Assembly: GCA_902801565.1 (NCBI GenBank)
Contig: CADCIX010000001.1
Span: forward strand, 107,702-171,701
Source: an uncultured Veillonellaceae bacterium
GTDB taxonomy: Bacteria; Bacillota; Negativicutes; Selenomonadales; Selenomonadaceae
DNA: 64,000 nt
Reading direction: 5' to 3'
Shown here: positions 52,012 through 60,721 of the stretch, one piece after another
How the letters are laid out: every line of letters starts with the position of its first letter
How positions within the stretch are numbered: position 1 is the first letter of the stretch
Notes under the pieces: model-generated
Seen by the model: the letters and a program-made list of their open reading frames with translations, nothing else
The model's database searches: none
Told to the model about the DNA's origin: nothing
Program-made: the position numbers and the translations under genes

Positions 52012-54204
52012 ATGCCCATGGAAGCCAACATGCCGCTTGGCATACGCCCTATACAGCGACCAACTACGCCATCCGGTACGGAAGGTGTCAGCCGGCGCGG
52101 TGACGGGGGCAGTTCTTCGGCATTCAGTCCCAGAACAAATGTGGCAATACAGACAGCCATTGAAGATATGGCGGGAATCCTTTCCAAGATTTCCAGCAGC
52201 CAGGACGATACCATGGAGAAAATGCCGGAGGATCTGCAGAAGGTCGTGCAGAATGTCCTGAAACAGGCCTTTTCCATGGACGAGACGCTTTGCCAGGGAA
52301 TCGGAAGCACGTTGGAGAGCCAGCGCTTTTCCATGGAGCAGCTCACGGCGCTTTCCCGCATGCTCTATCAGCTTGGCAGTCTGGTGGAAAAGGGGTATTC
52401 TGCGGATTTCGGGGATGATCTTCAGGCGTTGCTGAAGAATCTGAAGAATTTCCTGACTACGAACGAAGGAAATTCCCTTGAGCCGGTGCTTTTGAACAAG
52501 GCCGCCTTTCAGCTCCTGGACACCAAGACGCTGCAGGATCTTCCCGAAGTCCTGCAGCAGCTTGTGGCACAGATGCAGGCCGCCGGGGGCATGGCATCTC
52601 CGATGACCGGACAGGATGGGGAATCTTCCTCCCTTGGTTTTCTGAAGCAGCTTGTCCAGTACTTTATGCCGCAAAACAACGGCCAGGAAGCAGAGAGCAC
52701 CGGATCTATGCCGCGCCAGAATGCGCAGGGCGAGGCCCAGAGCGCACCGGGTCAGCAGACCGGAACGCAGCAATCCGGTACAACTGCCCAGACACAGGGA
52801 CAGCCATCAGGCAATACAAATCAGGCGCAGGGGCAGCTGACGAGCAATGGGAACCAGGCGCAGGGACAGTCGACGGGCAATGCAAATCAGGCGCAGGGGC
52901 AGCCGACAGGCAATGCAAGCCAGCCGCAGGGACAGCAAGCGAATGCTTCCGGGCAGCCACAGCCGCAGACCTCCGGGCAGCAGTCTTCTGTTCCGGCACA
53001 GGAAGGAGCACCTGCCCAGAGCAATGCTGCCGCAAACCAGCAGGGAACGGCGCAGCCCCAGGCACAGGGCAATGCACAGGGAAGTACCCCCCAAGGGAAC
53101 ACTCCCCAGGGAGGCATGGCGCAAAATGCGCAGAATGCGCAGAATGCTTCTGCACAGGGGGGAAATCCTGCGAATGCTGCGGGCACACCTCAAGGGAATG
53201 GGGGGGAAGCCTCCCAACAGACTGCCGGAAGCCAGGGGAACCAGGCAGTTCCTGAAGGCAATGCGGCTTCGTCAGCGAACCGCCCACAGCAAGGCCAGGC
53301 AGCGCAAGGGCAGGAGCCCCAGGGCAATTCCATGGGAAACCGGCAGCAGGAGGGGCAGGAAGGCACTTTTCGGGAGAATGTCCGGAATCGTTTCCGGCAG
53401 GGCAACCAGCAGGAGATCGTGCGTCCCACTATGGCTCAACAGGCCAGAACCCAGTTGGTGCGTGTCCCCCTGCAGAACACGCCCCAGGCCATGGAGACGA
53501 TGAAAGGCGTGGCACAGTTCCTTCTCAAGAATGCAGAAATGACGGAGCAGGATACCGCCTTGCTGCAGAATTTCGTCAATGGGCGCGAATCGGTCATGAG
53601 CGAGCGGGAAGCACGGCAATTGCAGACATTGCTTCGCCTTTGCCAGCAGCATGTGCCCACAACGGTGCAGCAGGCGGCTGTGCAGCAGAATCTTCCTGAA
53701 TTGCCGAGACTTTGGGCCTTTATGCAACTCTGCGATTTGGCGATGGCGAAGAGGATGAATTCCCGCCAGCTCAAGAAGGCGGGAAAGGATGTTGCCGAGC
53801 TGGTCCTGTCCATGCGGCATTCCATGTCCGGCAGCAATTCCTCTGTTCCGGGGCAGAGATCCCTGAACTTTATGATGCCGCTTTACCTTGGTGAAAATGA
53901 GAAGTCGTATCCCTCCTACATCCATGTTTATGACGAGAATGCACAGGATCCCTATACGGGAGAGATGAAAAAGGAAACCTGGCTCAGGCTCTGCGTTCTC
54001 ACGGACAATATCGGGGCAGTGGAGCTTACCTGTCGCATCTTTGACAATCAGCAGCTCGACATGCGGCTTTTCTTCTCTTCCCATGAGACGGCGGAGGAGT
54101 TCCGCGAGTACGTTCCGGAATTCCGGGAATTCATGAAGGATTCGAAGGAGCTCATGCTCAACGAAGTGAAGGTCGGGGCCGTTGGGGAACGGCGCTTCAT
54201 GTAG
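52012..54204 (+). CDS. YlqG/FliK-like protein with glutamine-rich middle
   Basis: This 730-aa cytoplasmic protein occupies the ylqG position after rnhB. The helical N-terminal third (to about 225) is followed by a Gln/Asn/Gly/Ala-rich low-complexity stretch (about 228-450) and a folded C-terminal domain (about 470-730). This recalls FliK hook-length proteins, whose C-terminal domain touches FlhB. The next gene is an FlhB-C homologue, which supports the parallel. Length greatly exceeds the Bacillus relative because of the repeat region. GGAGGTG precedes the ATG. Confidence 0.75.
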   Translation: MPMEANMPLGIRPIQRPTTPSGTEGVSRRGDGGSSSAFSPRTNVAIQTAIEDMAGILSKISSSQDDTMEKMPEDLQKVVQNVLKQAFSMDETLCQGIGSTLESQRFSMEQLTALSRMLYQLGSLVEKGYSADFGDDLQALLKNLKNFLTTNEGNSLEPVLLNKAAFQLLDTKTLQDLPEVLQQLVAQMQAAGGMASPMTGQDGESSSLGFLKQLVQYFMPQNNGQEAESTGSMPRQNAQGEAQSAPGQQTGTQQSGTTAQTQGQPSGNTNQAQGQLTSNGNQAQGQSTGNANQAQGQPTGNASQPQGQQANASGQPQPQTSGQQSSVPAQEGAPAQSNAAANQQGTAQPQAQGNAQGSTPQGNTPQGGMAQNAQNAQNASAQGGNPANAAGTPQGNGGEASQQTAGSQGNQAVPEGNAASSANRPQQGQAAQGQEPQGNSMGNRQQEGQEGTFRENVRNRFRQGNQQEIVRPTMAQQARTQLVRVPLQNTPQAMETMKGVAQFLLKNAEMTEQDTALLQNFVNGRESVMSEREARQLQTLLRLCQQHVPTTVQQAAVQQNLPELPRLWAFMQLCDLAMAKRMNSRQLKKAGKDVAELVLSMRHSMSGSNSSVPGQRSLNFMMPLYLGENEKSYPSYIHVYDENAQDPYTGEMKKETWLRLCVLTDNIGAVELTCRIFDNQQLDMRLFFSSHETAEEFREYVPEFREFMKDSKELMLNEVKVGAVGERRFM
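52786..52950 (+). repeat. 33-bp coding tandem repeat (11 aa)
   Basis: Five consecutive 33-bp units encode variants of NQAQGQxTGNA, for example NQAQGQSTGNA and NQAQGQPTGNA. The units lie within the glutamine-rich region of the FliK-like gene and are a likely site of length variation between strains. Confidence 0.8.
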
Positions 54205-54220
54205 GATGATTTGGATTTGG

Positions 54221-54258
54221 ATTTTGCCTTTGGCAAAATCTGGACAATGCGTTATAAT
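54221..54258 (+). promoter_or_regulatory. Repeat-family promoter before the FlhB-C-like gene
   Basis: TTGGCA (54230-54235) and TATAAT (54253-54258) are 17 bp apart. The TTTTGCC-TTT-GGCAAAA dyad (54222-54238) overlaps the -35. Sequence from 54221 to 54258 differs from the 21314-21350 copy at very few positions. Confidence 0.8.
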
Positions 54259-54348
54259 TAATTTTAGCTTAGATGTACTATGAAGGATCGAAATGGCAGT
54301 GGTTGGCATGGAATAAAATAGAATGCTGCCGGATAGTGGGTGAGGGAT

Positions 54349-54681
54349 ATGGCGCGAGATCGGGGCCAGCTGGCGACGGAGCCGGAGACAGATCCATATG
54401 CTGAGGCGAAAGCGGTTGCACTGAAATACGATATGGAGCGGGATAAGGCTCCCCGTGTCGTCGCAAAGGGGCGAGGGCATGTTGCGGAGAATATCATGGC
54501 CGTTGCCCAGAAGAATACGATTCCCGTCTATCAGAATAAGACATTGGTCAATATGCTCATGGCATTGGAGCTTGACCGTGAGATCCCGCCGGAGCTTTAT
54601 CGTGCCATTGCCGAAGTTATGGCCTATGTTTATCGGATTGACAAGAAAGCGGAAAAGAAAAAGCCGCAGATCCGCTTATGA
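54349..54681 (+). CDS. ylqH: YlqH, stand-alone FlhB C-terminal domain homologue
   Basis: This 110-aa protein aligns with the cytoplasmic tail of FlhB/YscU: AVALKYD, APRVVAKGRG, 'AVAQKNTIPVYQNKTL' and 'EIPPELYRAIAEVMAYVYRID'. The membrane part and the NPTH autocleavage motif are absent, so it is a stand-alone relative of the secretion specificity switch. ATG 54349 or GTG 54340 could start it; neither has an ideal ribosome site. It pairs with the FliK-like gene upstream but has its own repeat-family promoter. Confidence 0.88.
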   Translation: MARDRGQLATEPETDPYAEAKAVALKYDMERDKAPRVVAKGRGHVAENIMAVAQKNTIPVYQNKTLVNMLMALELDREIPPELYRAIAEVMAYVYRIDKKAEKKKPQIRL

Positions 54682-54697
54682 TGATATCTTGAGGAGG

Positions 54698-54719
54698 CTG
54701 CCCGTCAAGGGCAGTTTTT
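54698..54719 (+). terminator. Terminator after ylqH
   Basis: CTGCCC (54698-54703) pairs with GGGCAG (54709-54714), followed by TTTTT at 54715-54719. Confidence 0.75.
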
Positions 54720-54762
54720 CTTTAGGGCCTCTGAGCCAGTGATTCTCAAAGGAGGGTTTGGC

Positions 54763-55767
54763 ATGCAGAATGTGAGAGAACGCTCGGAAGAATTGGAGTA
54801 TGAGATATTGTCGCCCTATGCCTCGAAGAGCAGGGAGGCGAAAAGGCGGGTTCCCATGGAGGAATGCGATTTTCGGACGAAGTTCCAGCGGGACAGGGAC
54901 CGCATCCTTCACTCGAAGTCCTTTCGCCGCCTGAAGCACAAGACGCAGGTGTACATTGTGGCGGGGGATCACTACAGAACCCGCATGACCCATAGCCTGG
55001 AGGTGGCGCAGATTTCCCGCACCATTGCGCGGGGGTTGCGCCTGAATGAGGACTTGACGGAAGCCATTGCCCTGGGGCATGATGTGGGGCATACCCCTTT
55101 TGGGCATGCCGGAGAGGCAGCCATGGAGCAGCTCATCGGGCATTTCTGCCACAATGAGCAGAGCCTGCGGATTGTGGAGTATCTGGAACGGGAGGGGAAG
55201 GGACTGAATCTTACCTACGAGACAAAGGATGGCATCGTGAACCATACGGGGCCGAACAAGCCGAAGACGCTGGAGGGGCGCATCGTGCGTACGGCGGACA
55301 GGATTGCCTATCTCTGCCATGATTATGATGACAGCCTGCGGGCTGGCTTCCTGGTGCCCGAGGATCTGCCGGAGCGGGTGCGCAAGGGGTTTGGTACGGA
55401 TACCTCCCATATGATTACGAGCATGGTATCGGATATGATCATGACATCCATGGGACAGGATGATATCCTGATGTCGGATGAGGTGCGCGAGACCATGGAT
55501 GCCTTCCGCGAGTTCATGTTCCGGCGCGTTTACCACTCAGAGGCACTGGCCCATGAACGGCGCCAGGCGGTCTTTGTCATGAGGGAGCTGCATGGGTATT
55601 TCATGGAGAATTTCCAGGAGCTTCCAAAAGAATTTATCGAGCGGGAGGCAAGGTGGGGCAGGAAGCAGACTGTGACGGATTATGTGGCGGGATTGACGGA
55701 CAGCTATGCTGTCCAGGTCTTTCACCGGATTTTCATGCCGCCGGTGGGGCGCTTTGTTGTGAAATAA
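54763..55767 (+). CDS. dgt: dGTPase-like HD-domain phosphohydrolase
   Basis: This is a probable deoxynucleotide triphosphohydrolase. The ~334-aa protein has 'RDRILHSKSFRRLKHKTQV', the HD metal site with His in 'RMTHSLEVAQ' and HD in 'ALGHDVGHTPFGH', and a later Asp in 'TADRIAYLCHDYDD'. It matches the dGTPase-like branch that sits next to dnaG and rpoD in Firmicutes. ATG 54763 follows AAAGGAGGG; the upstream in-frame ATG 54739 does not. Confidence 0.92.
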   Translation: MQNVRERSEELEYEILSPYASKSREAKRRVPMEECDFRTKFQRDRDRILHSKSFRRLKHKTQVYIVAGDHYRTRMTHSLEVAQISRTIARGLRLNEDLTEAIALGHDVGHTPFGHAGEAAMEQLIGHFCHNEQSLRIVEYLEREGKGLNLTYETKDGIVNHTGPNKPKTLEGRIVRTADRIAYLCHDYDDSLRAGFLVPEDLPERVRKGFGTDTSHMITSMVSDMIMTSMGQDDILMSDEVRETMDAFREFMFRRVYHSEALAHERRQAVFVMRELHGYFMENFQELPKEFIEREARWGRKQTVTDYVAGLTDSYAVQVFHRIFMPPVGRFVVK

Positions 55768-55967
55768 GGAATTTGCAATAAATAAGTCAAAATTTGTCAA
55801 GGGAAAAGGAATTTTGCCTTTTATAGGGAATATATATTACTGAAAGATATATAGCCGCGGCACAAAAAAATTTTGAAAAGATTTTTTGGGAGGAAGGAAA
55901 TCAGCGAATCATAGCGAATTATGGAAAATGTCTATCCTGACAATATGGGAACCTTTGAAGGAGAGCA

Positions 55968-57776
55968 ATGAGGGAGAATGGTATGCGGAATGAGGATATG
56001 GATGAGTTTGTGGAGCGCGTGCGTTCACAGTCGGATATCCTGACCGTTGTTTCCGCCTACGTTCCGATGAAGAAGAAGGGAAACCGGTATTGGGGGTGCT
56101 GTCCCTTCCATCAGGAAAAGACGCCATCCTTTTCTGTGGTTCCGGACAAGGGATTCTTTTATTGCTTTGGCTGCCATGTGGGGGGGAATGTCTTCAAGTT
56201 CCTTTCCCTGGTAGAAAATGTCTCCTATTTTGAGGCCATCAAGCTCCAGGCGGAGAAATTGCATATCCCCCTGCCGGAGCGCCAGAAAACACCACAGGAG
56301 ATCCAGCGGGACAGGAAGCTGTCGGAGCTTAGGAAGGTCAATGAGATGGCGAGGGATTTCTTCCATAACTGTCTCACGATGACACGGTATGGGGAGGCGG
56401 GCAAGGCATATCTTGCAGGGCGCGGCATCCCGGATGAGACCATTGAAGAGTTCAGGCTGGGCTTTGCTCCCAATGCATGGGATAAGCTGGCAACGGCTTT
56501 CTTGCGCCGGGGCGTGGACAAGGAGCTTCTGCTGGAGGCGGGGCTTGTGTCCCCGGGCAAGGATTCCTCCAGGGTGTATGACAAGTTCCGCAACCGCGTC
56601 ATCATTCCCATTGCAGATGAGCGGGGAAGAGTCGTGGGGTTTGGCGGGCGCGTCCTCGACGATGGCACGCCGAAGTATCTGAATACCCAGGAAACCCTGC
56701 TGTTCAACAAGCGAAGACTCCTGTTCGGCATGGACAGGGCTCATCGCGCCATACAGCAGATGGGGTATGCCATTGTGGTGGAAGGCTATATGGATGCGAT
56801 TTCCGTCTTTGGCGCTGGTGTCAGAAATGTGGTGGCGTCTCTTGGGACAGCTTTTACGGTAGAGCATTGCAGGAAACTCCTGCGCTATGCGCCACGCATT
56901 TATTTCTGCTATGACAGCGACGAGGCGGGACAGGCTGCCACCATGCGGGCCCTGTCCATTGTCAGGGAGACGGGGGCGGAGGTCCATGTCATTGTCGTTC
57001 CCGATGGGAAAGACCCGGATGAATACATCCGGAAGCATGGCGCAAAGGCGTTTGAGGCACTTGTAAAGAAAGCGATGCCCCTGGTGGAGTATCGGCTGCA
57101 ATACGTCCTTGGGCATACTGCCTATGATACCCTGGAGGGAAAGGTGCGGGCCCTGCATGAGATGATTCCCGTGCTCAGTGGGATCAGGGATGCGGCGGAG
57201 CTTTTGGAATACAGGAAGAAGCTCGCAAGAGTTCTGATGCTGGATGAGGGCATTGTTGCCAGCGAGATTGGGCATTATGCAGGCAGTCGGGATCCGGGGC
57301 CGCAGGTGCAGACGAGAGGCCGCCCTGCAGCAGCATCCCAGGACAATGCTCTGCGGCGGGCGGGACGCATCGTGATACGGACGGCATGGCAGGATGTGTC
57401 TGTTTTGGCACATGTTCGCGCCATGTTGCCGCTGGACAGCATTCATGATGAAGCCCAGCGGGAAATCATGGAGTTCCTGTTTTCCTGCCAGGAGCAGGGG
57501 AAACCCCTGGATGATGTTGCGGCAACGGAATCCCTCAGCGAGGCGGCTGCGACGGAATTATCGCGGGCAATGGTGGAGACCTTGGGCGGACGCGAGGAGG
57601 CAGAGGCCTACCATGATTCCATTCATGTGCTTCGCAAGGCATATCTCAACACGCTCTACATGCAGCACAGCCGCAAGGCGGAGGAATACCTTCGGTCAGG
57701 GAATCCCGGCTATCGGGAGGAACTGGCTGAAGTGCAGAAGATAAAAGAAGAAATGGATGGATTGCAGATTGGCTAG
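55968..57776 (+). CDS. dnaG: DNA primase
   Basis: DnaG makes RNA primers at the replication fork. The 602-aa protein has the N-terminal zinc finger (CPFH then CFGCHVGG, about 45-70), the TOPRIM core with 'VVEGYMDAISVF' and 'YDSDEAGQAA', and a C-terminal helicase-interaction domain. ATG 55968 (AAGGAG upstream) and ATG 55983 (GGGAG upstream) are both plausible starts. rpoD follows after 50 bp, the classical macromolecular synthesis arrangement. Confidence 0.95.
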   Translation: MRENGMRNEDMDEFVERVRSQSDILTVVSAYVPMKKKGNRYWGCCPFHQEKTPSFSVVPDKGFFYCFGCHVGGNVFKFLSLVENVSYFEAIKLQAEKLHIPLPERQKTPQEIQRDRKLSELRKVNEMARDFFHNCLTMTRYGEAGKAYLAGRGIPDETIEEFRLGFAPNAWDKLATAFLRRGVDKELLLEAGLVSPGKDSSRVYDKFRNRVIIPIADERGRVVGFGGRVLDDGTPKYLNTQETLLFNKRRLLFGMDRAHRAIQQMGYAIVVEGYMDAISVFGAGVRNVVASLGTAFTVEHCRKLLRYAPRIYFCYDSDEAGQAATMRALSIVRETGAEVHVIVVPDGKDPDEYIRKHGAKAFEALVKKAMPLVEYRLQYVLGHTAYDTLEGKVRALHEMIPVLSGIRDAAELLEYRKKLARVLMLDEGIVASEIGHYAGSRDPGPQVQTRGRPAAASQDNALRRAGRIVIRTAWQDVSVLAHVRAMLPLDSIHDEAQREIMEFLFSCQEQGKPLDDVAATESLSEAAATELSRAMVETLGGREEAEAYHDSIHVLRKAYLNTLYMQHSRKAEEYLRSGNPGYREELAEVQKIKEEMDGLQIG

Positions 57777-57826
57777 ATTATCTGATAGGTATGTTATGGT
57801 GATGTTCAAGAAGAGGAGGCAGAGGA

Positions 57827-58963
57827 ATGGCTGAGGCGAAAAAGAAGAGCGCCGCATCCGGCAAGAATCGCAGCTCGGAATTCATAGAAGCCCTCCTGAG
57901 CAAAGGCAGCAAGAACGGGGGTACCCTGACCTATGGCGAGCTCGTCGAGGCATTGCAGGACAAGGATCTGTCTCCCGATGAAATCGATGATATGTACGAT
58001 GTCTTCAGCAAGAAGGGCATCGAGATTGTAGATGATTCCAATTCCGGGCAGGCGGATGACGAGCTGGATCTGGAAAAGGAAAGCGAAGACGAAATCGAGG
58101 AAATCGAGCTTGATCTGAGTGTGCCGGAGGGCATCAGCATCGATGACCCGGTGCGCATGTATCTCAAGGAGATCGGGCGGGTTCCCCTTCTGACAGCGGA
58201 GGAAGAGGTTGCATTGGCCAAGCGCATGGAACAAGGGGATGAGGAAGCCCAGAAGCGCTTGGCAGAGGCCAATCTGCGTCTGGTGGTCAGTATTGCAAAG
58301 CGCTACGTCGGACGCGGCATGCTGTTCCTCGATCTGATACAGGAAGGCAATCTCGGCCTCATCAAAGCCGTGGAGAAGTTTGATTACAACAAGGGGTACA
58401 AATTCAGTACCTATGCCACATGGTGGATCCGTCAGGCCATCACCCGTGCCATTGCCGACCAGGCGCGCACCATACGCATTCCGGTGCACATGGTGGAGAC
58501 CATCAACAAGCTCATCCGGGTTTCCAGGCAGCTCCTGCAGCAGCTTGGCCGGGAGCCTACGCCGGAGGAGATTGCCAAGGAGATGGACATCAGCGTTGAG
58601 CGGGTGCGGGAAATCATGAAGATTGCCCAGGAGCCTGTGTCTCTGGAGACGCCAATCGGCGAGGAAGAGGATTCCCATCTTGGGGATTTCATTGAGGACC
58701 AGGATGCGCCGGCGCCGGCGGATGCTGCTTCTTTCATGCTTTTGAAGGAGCAGCTGGAGGAAGTGCTGGATACCCTGACACCCCGGGAGGAGAAAGTCCT
58801 TCGCCTGCGCTTTGGGCTGGATGATGGAAGGGCCCGGACGCTGGAAGAGGTGGGCCAGAATTTTGGTGTCACCCGTGAGCGCATCCGCCAGATTGAGGCC
58901 AAGGCATTGAGGAAGCTGCGCCACCCAAGCCGCAGCCGCAAGCTCAAAGATTTTCTTGATTGA
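57827..58963 (+). CDS. rpoD: RNA polymerase primary sigma factor
   Basis: This is the housekeeping sigma factor. The 378-aa protein has an N-terminal region 1.1-like acidic domain, region 1.2 '[16 protein letters not shown]', regions 2.1-2.4 with '[17 protein letters not shown]' and '[14 protein letters not shown]', region 3 and region 4.2 '[18 protein letters not shown]'. Length and motifs fit SigA-type factors of Firmicutes. It is linked to dnaG and followed by tRNA-Asn. Confidence 0.96.
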   Translation: MAEAKKKSAASGKNRSSEFIEALLSKGSKNGGTLTYGELVEALQDKDLSPDEIDDMYDVFSKKGIEIVDDSNSGQADDELDLEKESEDEIEEIELDLSVPEGISIDDPVRMYLKEIGRVPLLTAEEEVALAKRMEQGDEEAQKRLAEANLRLVVSIAKRYVGRGMLFLDLIQEGNLGLIKAVEKFDYNKGYKFSTYATWWIRQAITRAIADQARTIRIPVHMVETINKLIRVSRQLLQQLGREPTPEEIAKEMDISVERVREIMKIAQEPVSLETPIGEEEDSHLGDFIEDQDAPAPADAASFMLLKEQLEEVLDTLTPREEKVLRLRFGLDDGRARTLEEVGQNFGVTRERIRQIEAKALRKLRHPSRSRKLKDFLD

Positions 58964-58976
58964 AGGCAGGAAGTTC

Positions 58977-59005
58977 TTGACAAAGGCCAAAGCGATGCGT
59001 ATAAT
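58977..59005 (+). promoter_or_regulatory. tRNA-Asn promoter
   Basis: TTGACA (58977-58982) and TATAAT (59000-59005) are exactly 17 bp apart, 28 bp before the mature tRNA. Confidence 0.85.
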
Positions 59006-59033
59006 AGTTTTGTCAGCGAGATGCTGATATCAT

Positions 59034-59109
59034 TCCTCGATAGCTCAGTCGGTAGAGCGTCTGACTGTTAATCAGAATGTCACAGGTTCGAGTCCTGTTC
59101 GGGGAGCCA
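59034..59109 (+). tRNA. tRNA-Asn (GTT)
   Basis: The cloverleaf is clear: acceptor TCCTCGA/TCGGGGA, with one mismatch that pairs as G-U, D-arm GCTC...GAGC, anticodon arm CTGACTGTTAATCAG with anticodon GTT, T-arm ACAGG-TTCGAGT-CCTGT, discriminator G and an encoded CCA. It has its own promoter and terminator between rpoD and trmK. Confidence 0.95.
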
Positions 59110-59120
59110 TTTGAAGAGTC

Positions 59121-59154
59121 GAGTGCAACGCAGCTTTGCGTGCACTCTTTTTTT
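59121..59154 (+). terminator. Terminator after tRNA-Asn
   Basis: GAGTGCA (59121-59127) pairs with TGCACTC (59141-59147) and CGCA with TGCG inside, then seven T residues at 59148-59154. It lies only 27 bp before trmK, so trmK depends on read-through. Confidence 0.85.
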
Positions 59155-59181
59155 CTATACATCTGCATGGAGGGAATGACG

Positions 59182-59868
59182 ATGCGCCTGGATAGCAGAC
59201 TCCAGACTGTGGCAGATTTTGTTCCGTTGGGGAGCCGGGTGGCAGATATTGGAACGGACCATGCATATCTGCCTGTGTATTTGGTGGAGAATGGCAAGGC
59301 TGTGTTTGCCGTTGCGGGAGACAAGAATGCAGGCCCCTGCGATGCGGCAATACGCACTGTGCAGGAGCACGGGCTGGGGGAACAGATTTCCGTGCGTCAG
59401 GGAGACGGGCTGGAGGTGCTGGGGCCCGGGGAGGTGGACACGATCTGCATTGCGGGTATGGGCGGAACGCTTATGGCGGAGATTCTTGGGGCCTGCCCTG
59501 ATGTGCTGAAGGCGGCGGATTCCCTGGTGCTCCAGCCCATGAATGATGCCGCGGGGCTTCGGAAATGGCTGTACCAGCACTACTGGCACATTGAGGATGA
59601 AGAATTGGCCCTGGCGGATGGAAGGATCTATGAGATCATTTTGGCCAGGCGAGGAAGAAGGAAACGGCCATCCCCATTGATGCTGGATATCGGCCCTGTG
59701 CTCTGGGAGAAGAAAGGCGAACTCCTGCAGCACCATATCGAGGCGCTGCTTTTCCAGAACAGGCGCATAGCGGCAGGCATGGAAAAGAGCGAACGGGCAA
59801 AAAGAACGCGAAAATACAAAGAAGCCCTGGAAAACATCAGGGCTCTGGAGGAGAGATTGAAATGGTGA
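59182..59868 (+). CDS. trmK: tRNA (adenine(22)-N1)-methyltransferase
   Basis: TrmK methylates adenine 22 in tRNA. The ~228-aa protein has a Rossmann-type SAM domain: VADIGTDHAYLPVYL (motif I, about 20-34) and 'ICIAGMGGTLMAEIL' followed by 'LVLQPMNDAAGLRKWL', then a C-terminal helical tail. ATG 59182 lies seven bases after GGAGGG; ATG 59176 is too close. It overlaps the nif3-like gene by 7 bp, as in Bacillus. Confidence 0.92.
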   Translation: MRLDSRLQTVADFVPLGSRVADIGTDHAYLPVYLVENGKAVFAVAGDKNAGPCDAAIRTVQEHGLGEQISVRQGDGLEVLGPGEVDTICIAGMGGTLMAEILGACPDVLKAADSLVLQPMNDAAGLRKWLYQHYWHIEDEELALADGRIYEIILARRGRRKRPSPLMLDIGPVLWEKKGELLQHHIEALLFQNRRIAAGMEKSERAKRTRKYKEALENIRALEERLKW

Positions 59869-60668
59869 AATGCCAGATGGTCATGGATGCCATGGAGCGT
59901 ATCGCACCAAGGCACCTTGCCGAGGAATGGGACAACCCGGGGCTGCTGGTAGGAAGCCCCCTGCAGGAGATCCACAGGATCCTCGTCTGCCTGGATGTGA
60001 GTGATGATGTTGTGGAGCATGCCATTGAGATGGGGGCGGGCATGATCGTGTCCCATCATCCCCTGATCTTCAAGCCCCTCAAGAAACTGCGCACAGACCT
60101 TCCGCTGGGACATCGCCTTCAGATGCTCCTGAAGAATGACATTGCTGTGTTCTCTGCCCATACGAATCTGGATATTGCAGAGGGAGGCGTCAACGATGTG
60201 CTGGCCGAAAAGATTGGCCTCACGGAGACGGAGCCTTTTGTGGTGCTTTCCCGGGATGGGGATGCTCTTGGGAGTATGGGGCGTATCGGAAGGTTCCAAA
60301 AAGCCTTGACGGTGCAGGAATTTGCTCTTGCGGTGCGGGATGCGCTTCCCGTATCCCATGTGCGCCTGGTGTCCGCCGGGGACAGGATGGTCCGCAAGGT
60401 TGCGCTGTGCAGCGGCAGCGGGGCCGAGTTCATCTCGAAGGCCGCATCCCTTGGGGCAGATGCCTATGTCACCGGCGACGTGCGCTACCATGATGCCCAG
60501 CATGCGCTGGAGAATGGCATGCACGTCATTGATGCGGGGCATTTTGGCACGGAATTTCCTATCGTTTCCACATTGGCGGCACGTTTGAAGAAAGAACTGG
60601 CAGAAATGAAAGGAACGGTGGAAATCCTGGAGGACAATGCCTCTGAGGATTTCTTCACCGTTCTTTGA
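59862..60668 (+). CDS. Nif3-like dinuclear metal centre protein
   Basis: This 268-aa protein belongs to the Nif3/YqfO family, annotated as GTP cyclohydrolase 1 type 2 homologues; the physiological role is unsettled. Metal ligands are seen in 'IVSHHPLIFK', 'AHTNLDIAEGGVND' and 'VIDAGHFGTE'. The NIF3-inserted PII-like domain is absent, so it is a short form. It is coupled to trmK. Confidence 0.9.
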   Translation: MVKCQMVMDAMERIAPRHLAEEWDNPGLLVGSPLQEIHRILVCLDVSDDVVEHAIEMGAGMIVSHHPLIFKPLKKLRTDLPLGHRLQMLLKNDIAVFSAHTNLDIAEGGVNDVLAEKIGLTETEPFVVLSRDGDALGSMGRIGRFQKALTVQEFALAVRDALPVSHVRLVSAGDRMVRKVALCSGSGAEFISKAASLGADAYVTGDVRYHDAQHALENGMHVIDAGHFGTEFPIVSTLAARLKKELAEMKGTVEILEDNASEDFFTVL

Positions 60669-60721
60669 AAAGCAGGAAACTATGGAAATATGTCGTATAT
60701 ATTAAAACAGGGAGTTGTTTT

